NCBI GenBank assembly: GCA_035535315.1
Contig: DATLQD010000133.1
Coordinates: forward strand, 21,436-85,435
DNA: 64,000 nt
Source of the DNA: DASQGA01 sp035535315
GTDB lineage: Bacteria > Actinomycetota > Thermoleophilia > Gaiellales > Gaiellaceae
Direction of reading: 5' to 3'
The notes below the pieces were generated by a model. That model did not search any database and was not told where the DNA came from. It saw nothing but the letters and a program-made list of their open reading frames with translations. Shown here one piece after another: positions 25,002 to 31,761 of the stretch. How positions within the stretch are numbered: the stretch's first letter is position 1; each line of letters starts with the position of its first letter. A program made the position numbers and the translations under genes.

Positions 25002-26984
25002 TCAGTGCCACGGAAAGCTAATGCGTGTGAGCCTCAGTCCGTACGGAGGGTCCGTTTCGTAGATACCCGGAATCTCGACCAGCAACGGATGCCAGTGCTC
25101 GCCTGTGAGAGGAACCCGAATCGTGTCGGTTTTCGCGATCGCGAAGCGCCGCTCGCGGTGCCCGTCCAGCCAGAGTGTCGCCGTCGTCGGGCGGGGAGCA
25201 ACGAAGTCGAGCGTCAGGACGCCCTGTCCCCACACCCAGAACGGTGCCTGGGGCTCGCTGGTCCGCCGGTCGATCCAGCCCCGGCAAAAGTAGGGCTCCT
25301 CGCGTGCCGGCTCGCCGAAAGGGTTCGACAGGTCGGCGCGGCCATTCGGGCCGAGGAGCGTGACGGCGCCGTCCCGGGCCACCGGGCGATATCCAGCCGC
25401 GAGCACTCCGCGCCACGCGAACCATCCGCCCGGAACACCGCTCCGGAAAAGCCCGCGGTGGAACAGGAGCTGCTCCACGCCGAGAGCATCGAGCCGGTTG
25501 CGGTCACCGTCGAGCCAGACGCCGCATGACACGCGCCCGAAGCGGTAATAGAAGTCGAAGGCCGCCTCCGGCGCCAGTGTCGAGTAGCCGGTTGGTTTCT
25601 CGCGCCCTGCTTGCAGCGTGTAGAGGTCGTACACCGACCCCTCCTGCCGGCCCGGGTCGAACGTCGGCACCTCAAGAATCCGGCCGGGGGGAGAGCGGCG
25701 CGCCGCGGCGTAGGCTTCGTTGGATCGGTCGGCGGGGGTTGGCGCGAACGGCATTACCGTGAGATCGGCCGCCACGAGCAGAAAGGCGGCTACGCCGACC
25801 AAAGCTCGTCGCCTCGGCACGCGCTCGAGGAGCGCTGCGAGCGCGAAGGCCGCGAGGGCCGCGAGCGCCAGGTCCGCAATGGGCATGAACCGCCCAGGGA
25901 CGCGAGCGCTTTGGAGCGGCGGCACGACCGATCGAAGCGGAGCGTAGAGCGGCAGGTTCGTTCCGAAGGCGATGAGGACGGGAACCAGCAGGGCGAGCCC
26001 GAGCAGGATTCCGAGGCCGCGGCGAGCTTGCAGGAGCACAGCCAGCCCGGCGACCGCGAGGATGAGCGTGAGCCACCCCAGATAGACGAGCTCCTCGCTC
26101 GGGGCGGTGTGGAAGCGGTTCAGGAAGTCGAGCGCCTCCGCCGAGTAGGCATCCACACTCGAGAGGGATCGCCGATCCGCGAGCCTCGAGCCTTCCACGA
26201 CGGTGTAGCGGAGGGCGAGTCCGGCGGCGGCCGAGGCCACGACGCCCCCCGCTATCCACATGGCGGGCAGCGGCCGGTAGCGCACGGCAGCGTAGGCCGC
26301 GACGAAGGGGAGGACCCCGAGCGCGAGGTGGAGCTGGCCTGAGAGCGGGAACGAGACGAGCGCAACGGCCGCGAGGGCTCCCCACGCATGCGCACTCCTC
26401 CGTGTCGGTGCCGCGCGTGCCCGCTCGACGGCCAGGAGGCTGAGCGGGAGGAAGATCGCGATCCAGCCGAGGAGGTGGTCAGCACTCTGGGCGAGCCGGT
26501 AGGGGGCGATTGCGAACGCGAGCCCGCCCACGAGTGCCGGCACGAAGCCGAGATCGAGCGCGCGGAGCCAGGCGTACGCCAGAAGGCCTCCGGCGACCAC
26601 CGTGGCCAGGAGCAACAGGTTCCACGCGAGCACGGGTCCGAAGACGGCTTCGAGTGGCCAGAAGGGGAGACCGAAGGGCCAGCCTCCCAGCGCGGCCTGA
26701 GGCTCCACCAGTGGCTGGAAGCTGTATGGATCGCGCCACGGAGCGTGCGAGGCCGCGAGCTGGTGGCCGAGGAGCCAGAAGCGGTAGACGACCTGACCGT
26801 GATCTCCCGGTGCCGTCTCCCCGTATCCCTCCGCCCCGCCGGCGAGGTAGGCCGATCCGAACGATGCGAGGCCGGGCCAGGCGGAGACAAGTGCCGCTGC
26901 CGAATAGAGGAGCGCTACGAGGCCGAGCGGGCCGAAGCCAGGAGCTCGTCGAAATCGGGGAGCTCGCCGACCTCGTATCGCCAT
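25002..26984 (-). CDS. Polytopic membrane protein, probable GT-C glycosyltransferase or YfhO-like
   Basis: 660 residues. About 11-13 transmembrane helices fill residues 18-430, followed by a soluble C-terminal domain of about 200 residues with beta character. The first loop contains acidic GDHGQVVYRFWLLGHQL, where GT-C enzymes keep a catalytic Asp. Likely acts on a lipid-linked sugar at the outer face. The only usable start, ATG 26984, lies within the 3' end of the upstream peroxiredoxin gene, giving a 70-nt overlap in another frame. Specificity unknown. Confidence 0.65.
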   Translation of the reverse strand: MAIRGRRAPRFRRAPGFGPLGLVALLYSAAALVSAWPGLASFGSAYLAGGAEGYGETAPGDHGQVVYRFWLLGHQLAASHAPWRDPYSFQPLVEPQAALGGWPFGLPFWPLEAVFGPVLAWNLLLLATVVAGGLLAYAWLRALDLGFVPALVGGLAFAIAPYRLAQSADHLLGWIAIFLPLSLLAVERARAAPTRRSAHAWGALAAVALVSFPLSGQLHLALGVLPFVAAYAAVRYRPLPAMWIAGGVVASAAAGLALRYTVVEGSRLADRRSLSSVDAYSAEALDFLNRFHTAPSEELVYLGWLTLILAVAGLAVLLQARRGLGILLGLALLVPVLIAFGTNLPLYAPLRSVVPPLQSARVPGRFMPIADLALAALAAFALAALLERVPRRRALVGVAAFLLVAADLTVMPFAPTPADRSNEAYAAARRSPPGRILEVPTFDPGRQEGSVYDLYTLQAGREKPTGYSTLAPEAAFDFYYRFGRVSCGVWLDGDRNRLDALGVEQLLFHRGLFRSGVPGGWFAWRGVLAAGYRPVARDGAVTLLGPNGRADLSNPFGEPAREEPYFCRGWIDRRTSEPQAPFWVWGQGVLTLDFVAPRPTTATLWLDGHRERRFAIAKTDTIRVPLTGEHWHPLLVEIPGIYETDPPYGLRLTRISFPWH

Positions 26985-27379
26985 GCAGCGATGATCATGC
27001 CGTCTCCGTCGAGCAGGAAGGCGGATCGCTGGGCTACGCGTTCGAGGCCTCGGTAGTTGAAGGCGTTGTCGAATGCGTCGACAGCGTGCCCGTTCCAGTC
27101 TGAGAGCAAGGGCACGTTGATGTCGAGCGCCTCGCGCCAGGCGCGGTGCGACCAGGGGCTGTCCCGCGAGATCCCGAAGACCGACGTGCCCGCCGCTTCG
27201 AATTCGGCCCGCCTGTCACGCAGGAGGACGAGCTCGTCAGTTCAGGTACTCGACCAGTCGAACAGATAGAAGAGGAGCAGCACGCGCTCCCCTTCGGCCG
27301 GAAGCTCGCGGAGCCGCACGCGCTCGTTCGGAGCGAGCCACACTTCCACGTCACGTGGGTGCTCTCCGGGGGAGATCAC
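26915..27379 (-). CDS. Selenocysteine-containing peroxiredoxin (AhpE/BCP-like), UGA at residue 46
   Basis: 154 residues when the TGA at 27244-27242 is read as Sec. The frame runs from GTG 27379, which overlaps the GCS2 stop as GTGA, to TAG. Active-site context is LFYLFDWSSTUTDELVLLRD, where peroxiredoxins have the peroxidatic cysteine in a T-x-x-C type motif. Downstream the fold continues normally: GTSVFGISRDSPWSHRAWRE, VPLLSDWNGHAVDAF and RSAFLLDGDGMIIAAWRYE. Expected to reduce peroxides, using thiol or thioredoxin. No resolving cysteine is visible, so it is a 1-Cys (1-Sec) type. A pseudogene is unlikely because the only stop is exactly at the catalytic residue. Confidence 0.88.
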
Positions 27380-28578
27380 GCGGTCACCGGTGGGCCGACC
27401 TGCTCCGTGACGTCGGCGATCTCGCTCACCACCTCGGCCAGATCGCGATTCGCATTCCAGACGCGGAGCTGACGGTCGGCGCCGTTCCCGCGCGCCAGGA
27501 TCTGGCGTATCCCTTCAAGCTCGCGCTCGGATCCGAGCTCACGTGCGTGTGGCTCGATGTCGCGGAGGGTGCGGCGTACGAGCTGCGCGACCGGGACGCG
27601 GTTCCTGCGTCCGGTCGTGAGGTCCATGACGGGCGCTTCGAGACCGTAGCGCGCGGCCAGCCACTTGTTCTCGGTCACAAGGATTCGATGGTAGGACGGA
27701 AGCTCGTGGCCGGCGTCGTAGCGCTCGGAGTAGAGCTTGACGATCGCCTGGATGTAGGCGGCTAGGGCGACCGCCTCCTCGACGCGGGTGACTGCGTCCA
27801 TGATCCGGACCTCGACGGTGCCGAAGCGCGGGTGGAGCCTCACGTCCCACCAGATGTGGGTGTAGTCGGCGATGCATCCCGTCTTTTCGAGCTGGCCCAC
27901 CACCTCGGCGAAGTCCGCATAGTCCCGGAAGCGGGGCGGGGGCCCGGAACGGGGGAACGCGGCGAAGATCATCTGGCGGCTCGACGAGAGGCCCGTCGGC
28001 TCGCCGCGCCAGAACGGCGAGTTGCCCGAAAGAGCGAGGAGATCCGTCAAGTGAACGAGGAGTGCGCTCTGGATCTTGATCGCCTTCTCCGGGTCGTCGA
28101 TCCCGACGTGAACGTGCATCCCGAAGATCAGCTCCCGCCGTGCCACGTACTGGAGCTGGTCGACGAGGTTCCGGTAGCGGTCGCGGGCGGTGATCCGCTG
28201 GCGCTCGAAGAGGCTGAAAGGATGGGTGCCGGCTGAGCCGACTCGGAGGGCTCGCGTGCGGGCGATCTCCGTCACGTGTGCCCGCAGCTTGCGGAGCTCC
28301 GCGTCGACCTCCGGGACGGTCCTGCACACGGGCGTCGCGATCTCGAGGACGGACTGCATGAGTTCGGGCGCGATCTGTGTCTCGAACTCGCTGCCTGCGG
28401 TGGCGCTCAGGATCGTGTCGACGTGCTGAACGAGATCGAACGACTCCGTGTCGAGCAGCATGTACTCCTCCTCGACACCGAGCGTGTAGGGGTCGCTCTT
28501 GCCGAAGTTGTGGTCGAGCACGCTGCCGCCCTCGGCGAAGCTCTTACCTGTGATAGTCGCGGGATAGATCTGCTTCAC
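27376..28578 (-). CDS. GCS2-type carboxylate-amine ligase (YbdK family)
   Basis: 400 residues. Motifs LGVEEEYMLLDTESF, FGMHVHVGIDDPEKAI and RLHPRFGTVEVRIMDAVT match the glutamate-cysteine ligase 2 family, which forms a gamma-peptide bond using ATP. Possible product: gamma-glutamylcysteine or another low-molecular-weight thiol. It starts at GTG 28578, six bases after TACAGT (28590-28585). Its stop overlaps the start of the Sec-peroxiredoxin, so the ligase and the peroxidase are made together; the ligase may supply the reductant. Confidence 0.85.
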   Translation of the reverse strand: MKQIYPATITGKSFAEGGSVLDHNFGKSDPYTLGVEEEYMLLDTESFDLVQHVDTILSATAGSEFETQIAPELMQSVLEIATPVCRTVPEVDAELRKLRAHVTEIARTRALRVGSAGTHPFSLFERQRITARDRYRNLVDQLQYVARRELIFGMHVHVGIDDPEKAIKIQSALLVHLTDLLALSGNSPFWRGEPTGLSSSRQMIFAAFPRSGPPPRFRDYADFAEVVGQLEKTGCIADYTHIWWDVRLHPRFGTVEVRIMDAVTRVEEAVALAAYIQAIVKLYSERYDAGHELPSYHRILVTENKWLAARYGLEAPVMDLTTGRRNRVPVAQLVRRTLRDIEPHARELGSERELEGIRQILARGNGADRQLRVWNANRDLAEVVSEIADVTEQVGPPVTA

Positions 28579-28618
28579 GGCTTGACTGTATCCCGGGTCG
28601 GGCTGGCGAATCGACGGT

Positions 28619-29011
28619 TCAGGTCTCGTGCGAGAGAACCGCGTCGGCTTCGATCTCCACGAGCCAGCGTGGATCCACGAGCTCTTTGACGGTCAGCGTC
28701 GTGTTGGCGGGGCGGATCTCGGAGAACGCCTCGCCGTGTGCGCGCCCGACGCCCTCGAAGTCCTCGGTGTGGACGAGGTACACGCGCGTTCGAACGACGT
28801 CGGCCAGCGAGCCGCCTGCCTCCTGGAGCGCTCGCTGGACGATCTCGAGACAACGCTTTGCCTGCGAGTACGCATCGGGAGGCGGATCGCTACCGTCAGC
28901 CATGATGGGGGCACAGCCGGCGATCCAGACCTGGCTCCCGACCTGGACCGCACGCGAGTAGCCGACAACGGGCTCGTAGGGCGATCCGGAGGAGATCAGA
29001 CGCCTGTTCAA
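28619..29011 (-). CDS. RidA/YjgF-family protein
   Basis: 130 residues. Family features include VWIAGCAPIMADG and a long helix TKRCL-like segment QAKRCLEIVQRALQEAGGSL, then VVRTRVYLVHTEDFEGVGRAH and the end motif PRWLVEIEADAVL. RidA proteins hydrolyse reactive enamine/imine intermediates from PLP enzymes. Starts with TTG, and TACTAG (29023-29018) ends 6 nt upstream. Divergent from the serine hydrolase with overlapping hexamers. Confidence 0.85.
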   Translation of the reverse strand: MNRRLISSGSPYEPVVGYSRAVQVGSQVWIAGCAPIMADGSDPPPDAYSQAKRCLEIVQRALQEAGGSLADVVRTRVYLVHTEDFEGVGRAHGEAFSEIRPANTTLTVKELVDPRWLVEIEADAVLSHET

Positions 29012-29017
29012 CCGCGT

Positions 29018-29024
29018 CTAGTAT
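29018..29024. promoter_or_regulatory. Overlapping divergent -10 hexamers of RidA and serine hydrolase
   Basis: TAGTAT (29019-29024, plus) is 8 nt before the hydrolase GTG; TACTAG (29023-29018, minus) is 6 nt before the RidA TTG. The whole intergenic space is 21 bp. Confidence 0.5.
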
Positions 29025-29032
29025 CGCTGTCC

Positions 29033-29842
29033 GTGCCGGCCCTTGCCGCTATCGAGGAGTGGGGCGCCGACCACGCGGCGGCCGGAGTCGTCCAGGGCGG
29101 GCGAGTGGTTGAGACGCACGGTGAGCGAGAACACGTCTTCCACTGGGCTTCGATCACGAAGCTCCTGACAGCAAGCGTTGTCCTGGTGGCGGCCGAAGAA
29201 GGGATCGTCGACCTCGAAGAACCGGCCGGCCCGGAGGGCTCCACGATTCGACATCTCCTCGCGCATGCGTCGGGCTTGCCGTTCGATGGTCTCGATCCGA
29301 TCGCCCGGCCGGGTGAGAGGCGGATCTACTCCAACACGGGCTTCGAGGTGCTCGGCCTGTTTGTCGCAGAGCGTGCCGAGATGGCCTTCGCGGACTATCT
29401 CCGGGAGGCGATCCTGCAACCGCTCGGGATGGACGCGACGCACCTGCGAGGGTCACCCGCATCGGAATGCCATGGACCGCTCGACGACCTGCTTCTCTTC
29501 GCACGAGAGCTCCAGGCCCCGTCGTTCGTCGCTCCGGAGACGTTCCAGGAGGCGACGCAGACGGTCTTCCCCGGGCTCGTCGGGGTGCTGCCGGGTCTCG
29601 GTCGGCAGGACCCGATGGACTGGGGCCTCGGGTTCGAGTTGAAGGACGCCAAGAGCCCGCATTGGACCGGGACTCGGAACTCGCCACGGACATTCGGCCA
29701 CTTCGGCGGCTCGGGCACTTTTCTCTGGGTTGATCCGGAGCGCAGCCTTGCGACTGCATGCCTCACGGACCGGGAGTTCGACGGGTGGGCGCTCGAAGCA
29801 TGGCCCGCCCTTTCGGACGCAGTGCTGTCCGAATTCTCCTAG
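29033..29842 (+). CDS. Serine hydrolase, class C beta-lactamase-like family
   Basis: 269 residues. SxxK appears as HWASITKLLTAS, the Tyr-x-Asn motif as RIYSNTGFEVLG, and the third motif as HFGGSGTFLW. This is the penicillin-binding-protein/esterase EstB fold. It lacks a signal peptide, so a cytoplasmic esterase or peptidase is more likely than secreted antibiotic resistance. A longer frame begins at 28628 but is antisense to RidA; GTG 29033 matches the family start. Shares the CTAG stop with the cyclic-nucleotide-binding gene. Confidence 0.85.
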   Translation: MPALAAIEEWGADHAAAGVVQGGRVVETHGEREHVFHWASITKLLTASVVLVAAEEGIVDLEEPAGPEGSTIRHLLAHASGLPFDGLDPIARPGERRIYSNTGFEVLGLFVAERAEMAFADYLREAILQPLGMDATHLRGSPASECHGPLDDLLLFARELQAPSFVAPETFQEATQTVFPGLVGVLPGLGRQDPMDWGLGFELKDAKSPHWTGTRNSPRTFGHFGGSGTFLWVDPERSLATACLTDREFDGWALEAWPALSDAVLSEFS

Positions 29843-30204
29843 GCCGTGAAGAGCGGGCGGACGATTTCGTCGAAGGTGTCGCGGTCGCAGCTCGCGACGA
29901 CGGCGGGCGTCATGCTCTTGACGGTCGCGGTCCGCGGCACGTCCATGACCAGCCCGACCTCGCCGAAGTAATCGCCCGGCCGGAGGAGGTTCCGCTGGCC
30001 TCGCTCGGCCTGTGAGACGCTCAGGAGACCGGAGAGGACGACGAAGAAGCGATCACCCGGCTCCCCCTCGGCGACGACCTGCTCGCCCGGGGTGACGGTG
30101 TGACGTTCCATCCGCTCGCCGAGCTTTGCGAGCGTCTCGCCCGGAAGTCCCGCCAGAAGCTCGACCCGCGCAAGCTCGTGCGCCGTTGCGGACTGGTGCC
30201 TCAC
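29839..30204 (-). CDS. Cyclic nucleotide-binding (CAP_ED) domain protein
   Basis: 121 residues comprising only the effector barrel: VELLAGLPGETLAKLGER, then GEQVVAEGEPGDRFFVVLSG (core barrel motif), LRPGDYFGEVGLVMDVPRTATV (phosphate-binding cassette, with PRTATV replacing the usual R-[ST]-A). No HTH domain follows, so it is not itself a CRP regulator. Coupled by a GTGA overlap to a 51-residue acidic protein upstream. Confidence 0.82.
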   Translation of the reverse strand: MRHQSATAHELARVELLAGLPGETLAKLGERMERHTVTPGEQVVAEGEPGDRFFVVLSGLLSVSQAERGQRNLLRPGDYFGEVGLVMDVPRTATVKSMTPAVVASCDRDTFDEIVRPLFTA

Positions 30205-30356
30205 TCGTCGGGCTGGGAGCCGGCCGACGCGACGCTATCGGGGTCTTCGTGTCCCGGCCCGCGTTGCGCGTCCTCTTCCCGGCGTCGCTCGAGGGAGGAG
30301 TCCTCTTCCTCCTCGCTCGGGTCCGGACCCTCGGCGTTCGGCTCGATCTCGCTCAT
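30201..30356 (-). CDS. Small acidic protein, 51 aa
   Basis: Short and highly charged: it opens MSEIEPNAEGPDPSEEEEDS, then has a basic patch ERRREED, and is probably disordered. No family recognised. It is supported by context: TAGAAT (30368-30363) ends 6 nt before the ATG, and its TGA overlaps the GTG of the cyclic-nucleotide-binding gene by 4 nt. It may be a binding partner or regulator of that protein. Confidence 0.6.
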   Translation of the reverse strand: MSEIEPNAEGPDPSEEEEDSSLERRREEDAQRGPGHEDPDSVASAGSQPDE

Positions 30357-30550
30357 GGATTCATTCTAGGGACGGAGCCCAGCCAAGAGGCCTGATGCGA
30401 ACGTTCCGCCGGGCCGGATGACGCGGCGCTGGATCAGCACAACCTGTCACGACACGTAGGGCTGCTACGCGCCGCAAGCGGCCGCGGTCTGGAGCGCCCC
30501 GACCGCTCCTGAATTTCGTATCAGCCCGCTCGCCGGGGTACCGTGCGCGC
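30357..30550. other. Intergenic region, 194 bp
   Basis: Divergent spacer. Contains TAGAAT for the 51-aa gene and TACCGT (30539-30544), 6 nt before the nudix GTG. Nothing else recognisable. Confidence 0.5.
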
Positions 30551-31054
30551 GTGGGCGAGCTCGAAGGCTGGAAGCATTGTCCGCGCTGCGGGTCGGACCT
30601 GCGGACCGAGGCTGGCTCGGTGCGCTGCGACTCGTGCGGGCTCGTGGTCTACGCGAAGCCCGCGCCAGCCATCTGCGGCCTCGTCGTCGATGACGGAGGG
30701 CGGGTCCTGCTCGGCCGGCGGGCGCACGAGCCTGCGGCGGGGCGCTGGGACATCCTCGGCGGCTTCATGAACGAGGACGAGCAACCGTTCGACACCCTCA
30801 AGCGCGAGCTGCGTGAGGAAACGGGCCTCGATGTCGAGCCCGGGGCGTTCGTCGGCGTCGTCACCGATACCTACGGGGAGGGGGGCAACGCCACGCTCAA
30901 CCTGTGCTGGACGGCCAGGATCGTTTCCGGAAAAGCGGCACCCTCCGACGACGTCTCCGAGCTCCGCTGGTTCGAGCCAGACGAGCTTCCCGGCAAAGAG
31001 GAGCTCGCGTTCTCGAACACGGTGGAGCTGCTGCGCGCCTGGCGAGCGAGCTAG
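30551..31054 (+). CDS. Zinc-ribbon nudix hydrolase
   Basis: 167 residues. An N-terminal ribbon with two CxxC pairs (CPRCGSDL and CDSCGLVVY) is followed by a nudix domain: GGFMNEDEQPFDTLKRELRE continuing to EETG, the metal-binding nudix box. The arrangement resembles NADH pyrophosphatase-like or ADP-ribose hydrolases, though the NudC SQPWPFPxS motif is missing. GTG start with TACCGT six bases upstream and no Shine-Dalgarno. Confidence 0.88.
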   Translation: MGELEGWKHCPRCGSDLRTEAGSVRCDSCGLVVYAKPAPAICGLVVDDGGRVLLGRRAHEPAAGRWDILGGFMNEDEQPFDTLKRELREETGLDVEPGAFVGVVTDTYGEGGNATLNLCWTARIVSGKAAPSDDVSELRWFEPDELPGKEELAFSNTVELLRAWRAS

Positions 31055-31061
31055 GCCAGGA

Positions 31062-31106
31062 GGAGCCGGCAAATGGGCCAGACGGCCCATTGTCGCTTCT
31101 GGCTCC
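31062..31106 (+). terminator. Nested stem-loop after the nudix gene
   Basis: AATGGGCC (31072-31079) and GGCCCATT (31084-31091) form an 8-bp stem with loop AGAC; an outer GGAGCC/GGCTCC pair (31062-31067, 31101-31106) brackets it. No T-run, so its role as a terminator is not certain. Confidence 0.5.
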
Positions 31107-31127
31107 GCTGCCGATGATCAGGTCATC

Positions 31128-31289
31128 GTGAGCGATTCGAACGTGCACCGCATCGACGATTTCCTCCATGAGGAGTGGATCGACGAGTGGGCGAGCGAGG
31201 TCGTCGTTCAGGTCGAGGACTACCTCGCGAAGCACGCGGCGTTCCACGCATTTCTTGAAGACGGCTCCAGCACCGCCGGCGCGGTCTAG
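31128..31289 (+). CDS. Hypothetical small protein, 53 aa
   Basis: Reads MSDSNVHRIDDFLHEEWIDE and continues mostly helical and acidic to the end. No family recognised and no clear ribosome site. It is kept because its stop TAG forms a CTAG shared with the thioredoxin stop, a pattern seen at other true convergent pairs here. GTG 31128 is the likeliest start. Confidence 0.45.
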   Translation: MSDSNVHRIDDFLHEEWIDEWASEVVVQVEDYLAKHAAFHAFLEDGSSTAGAV

Positions 31290-31606
31290 GCCTCGACGAG
31301 ACCTAGGTTCCGCTCGAGCATGCCCTTCGGCTGGGCGCCCACGGCCGCCGCGGCCGGCTTGCCCTCGCGGAAGAGGATGATCGTAGGAATGCTCATGACG
31401 CCGTAGCGCTGCGCGAGCGCAGGCTCCTCATCGATGTTCACCTTTGCGATCCGAAGCTCACCGGATCGCTCCTCGGCGATCTGATCCAAGACCGGAGCGA
31501 CGGCATGGCACGGGCCACACCACTCCGCCCAAAAGTCCACCACGACCGCCTGCTCGCTCTCAAGCACCTCGGCTTCGAATGTCGTCTCTGTCACTTCAGT
31601 TGTCAT
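31286..31606 (-). CDS. trxA: Thioredoxin
   Basis: 106 residues with the classical active site FWAEWCGPCHAVAPVL and cis-proline loop VMSIPTIILFREGK. General cytoplasmic disulfide reductant. A strong AGAAGGAG ribosome site precedes the ATG, so this is a leadered mRNA. The active site is canonical, unlike the thioredoxin in the grd operon, so the two probably serve different partners. Confidence 0.96.
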   Translation of the reverse strand: MTTEVTETTFEAEVLESEQAVVVDFWAEWCGPCHAVAPVLDQIAEERSGELRIAKVNIDEEPALAQRYGVMSIPTIILFREGKPAAAAVGAQPKGMLERNLGLVEA

Positions 31607-31761
31607 TGTTCTCCTTCTGGATTTGGGGCCGGCCGCGAGCCACCCTCCGGCTTCAGCCTATTTTCGTGTTGCGCACCGATGCCGCACAATTGTGTCTAAA
31701 GCGTTAAACGACGAGACGGATCGGGAAAATCCCGCGCCGGACCGGCAACTAGACTGGCCTC
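31607..31761. promoter_or_regulatory. Divergent trxA-ileS regulatory region
   Basis: 155 bp. Holds the palindrome CACAATTGTG (31685-31694), a possible operator, and TAGACT (31750-31755), 6 nt before the ileS ATG. The trxA side carries a leader of unknown length. Confidence 0.45.
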
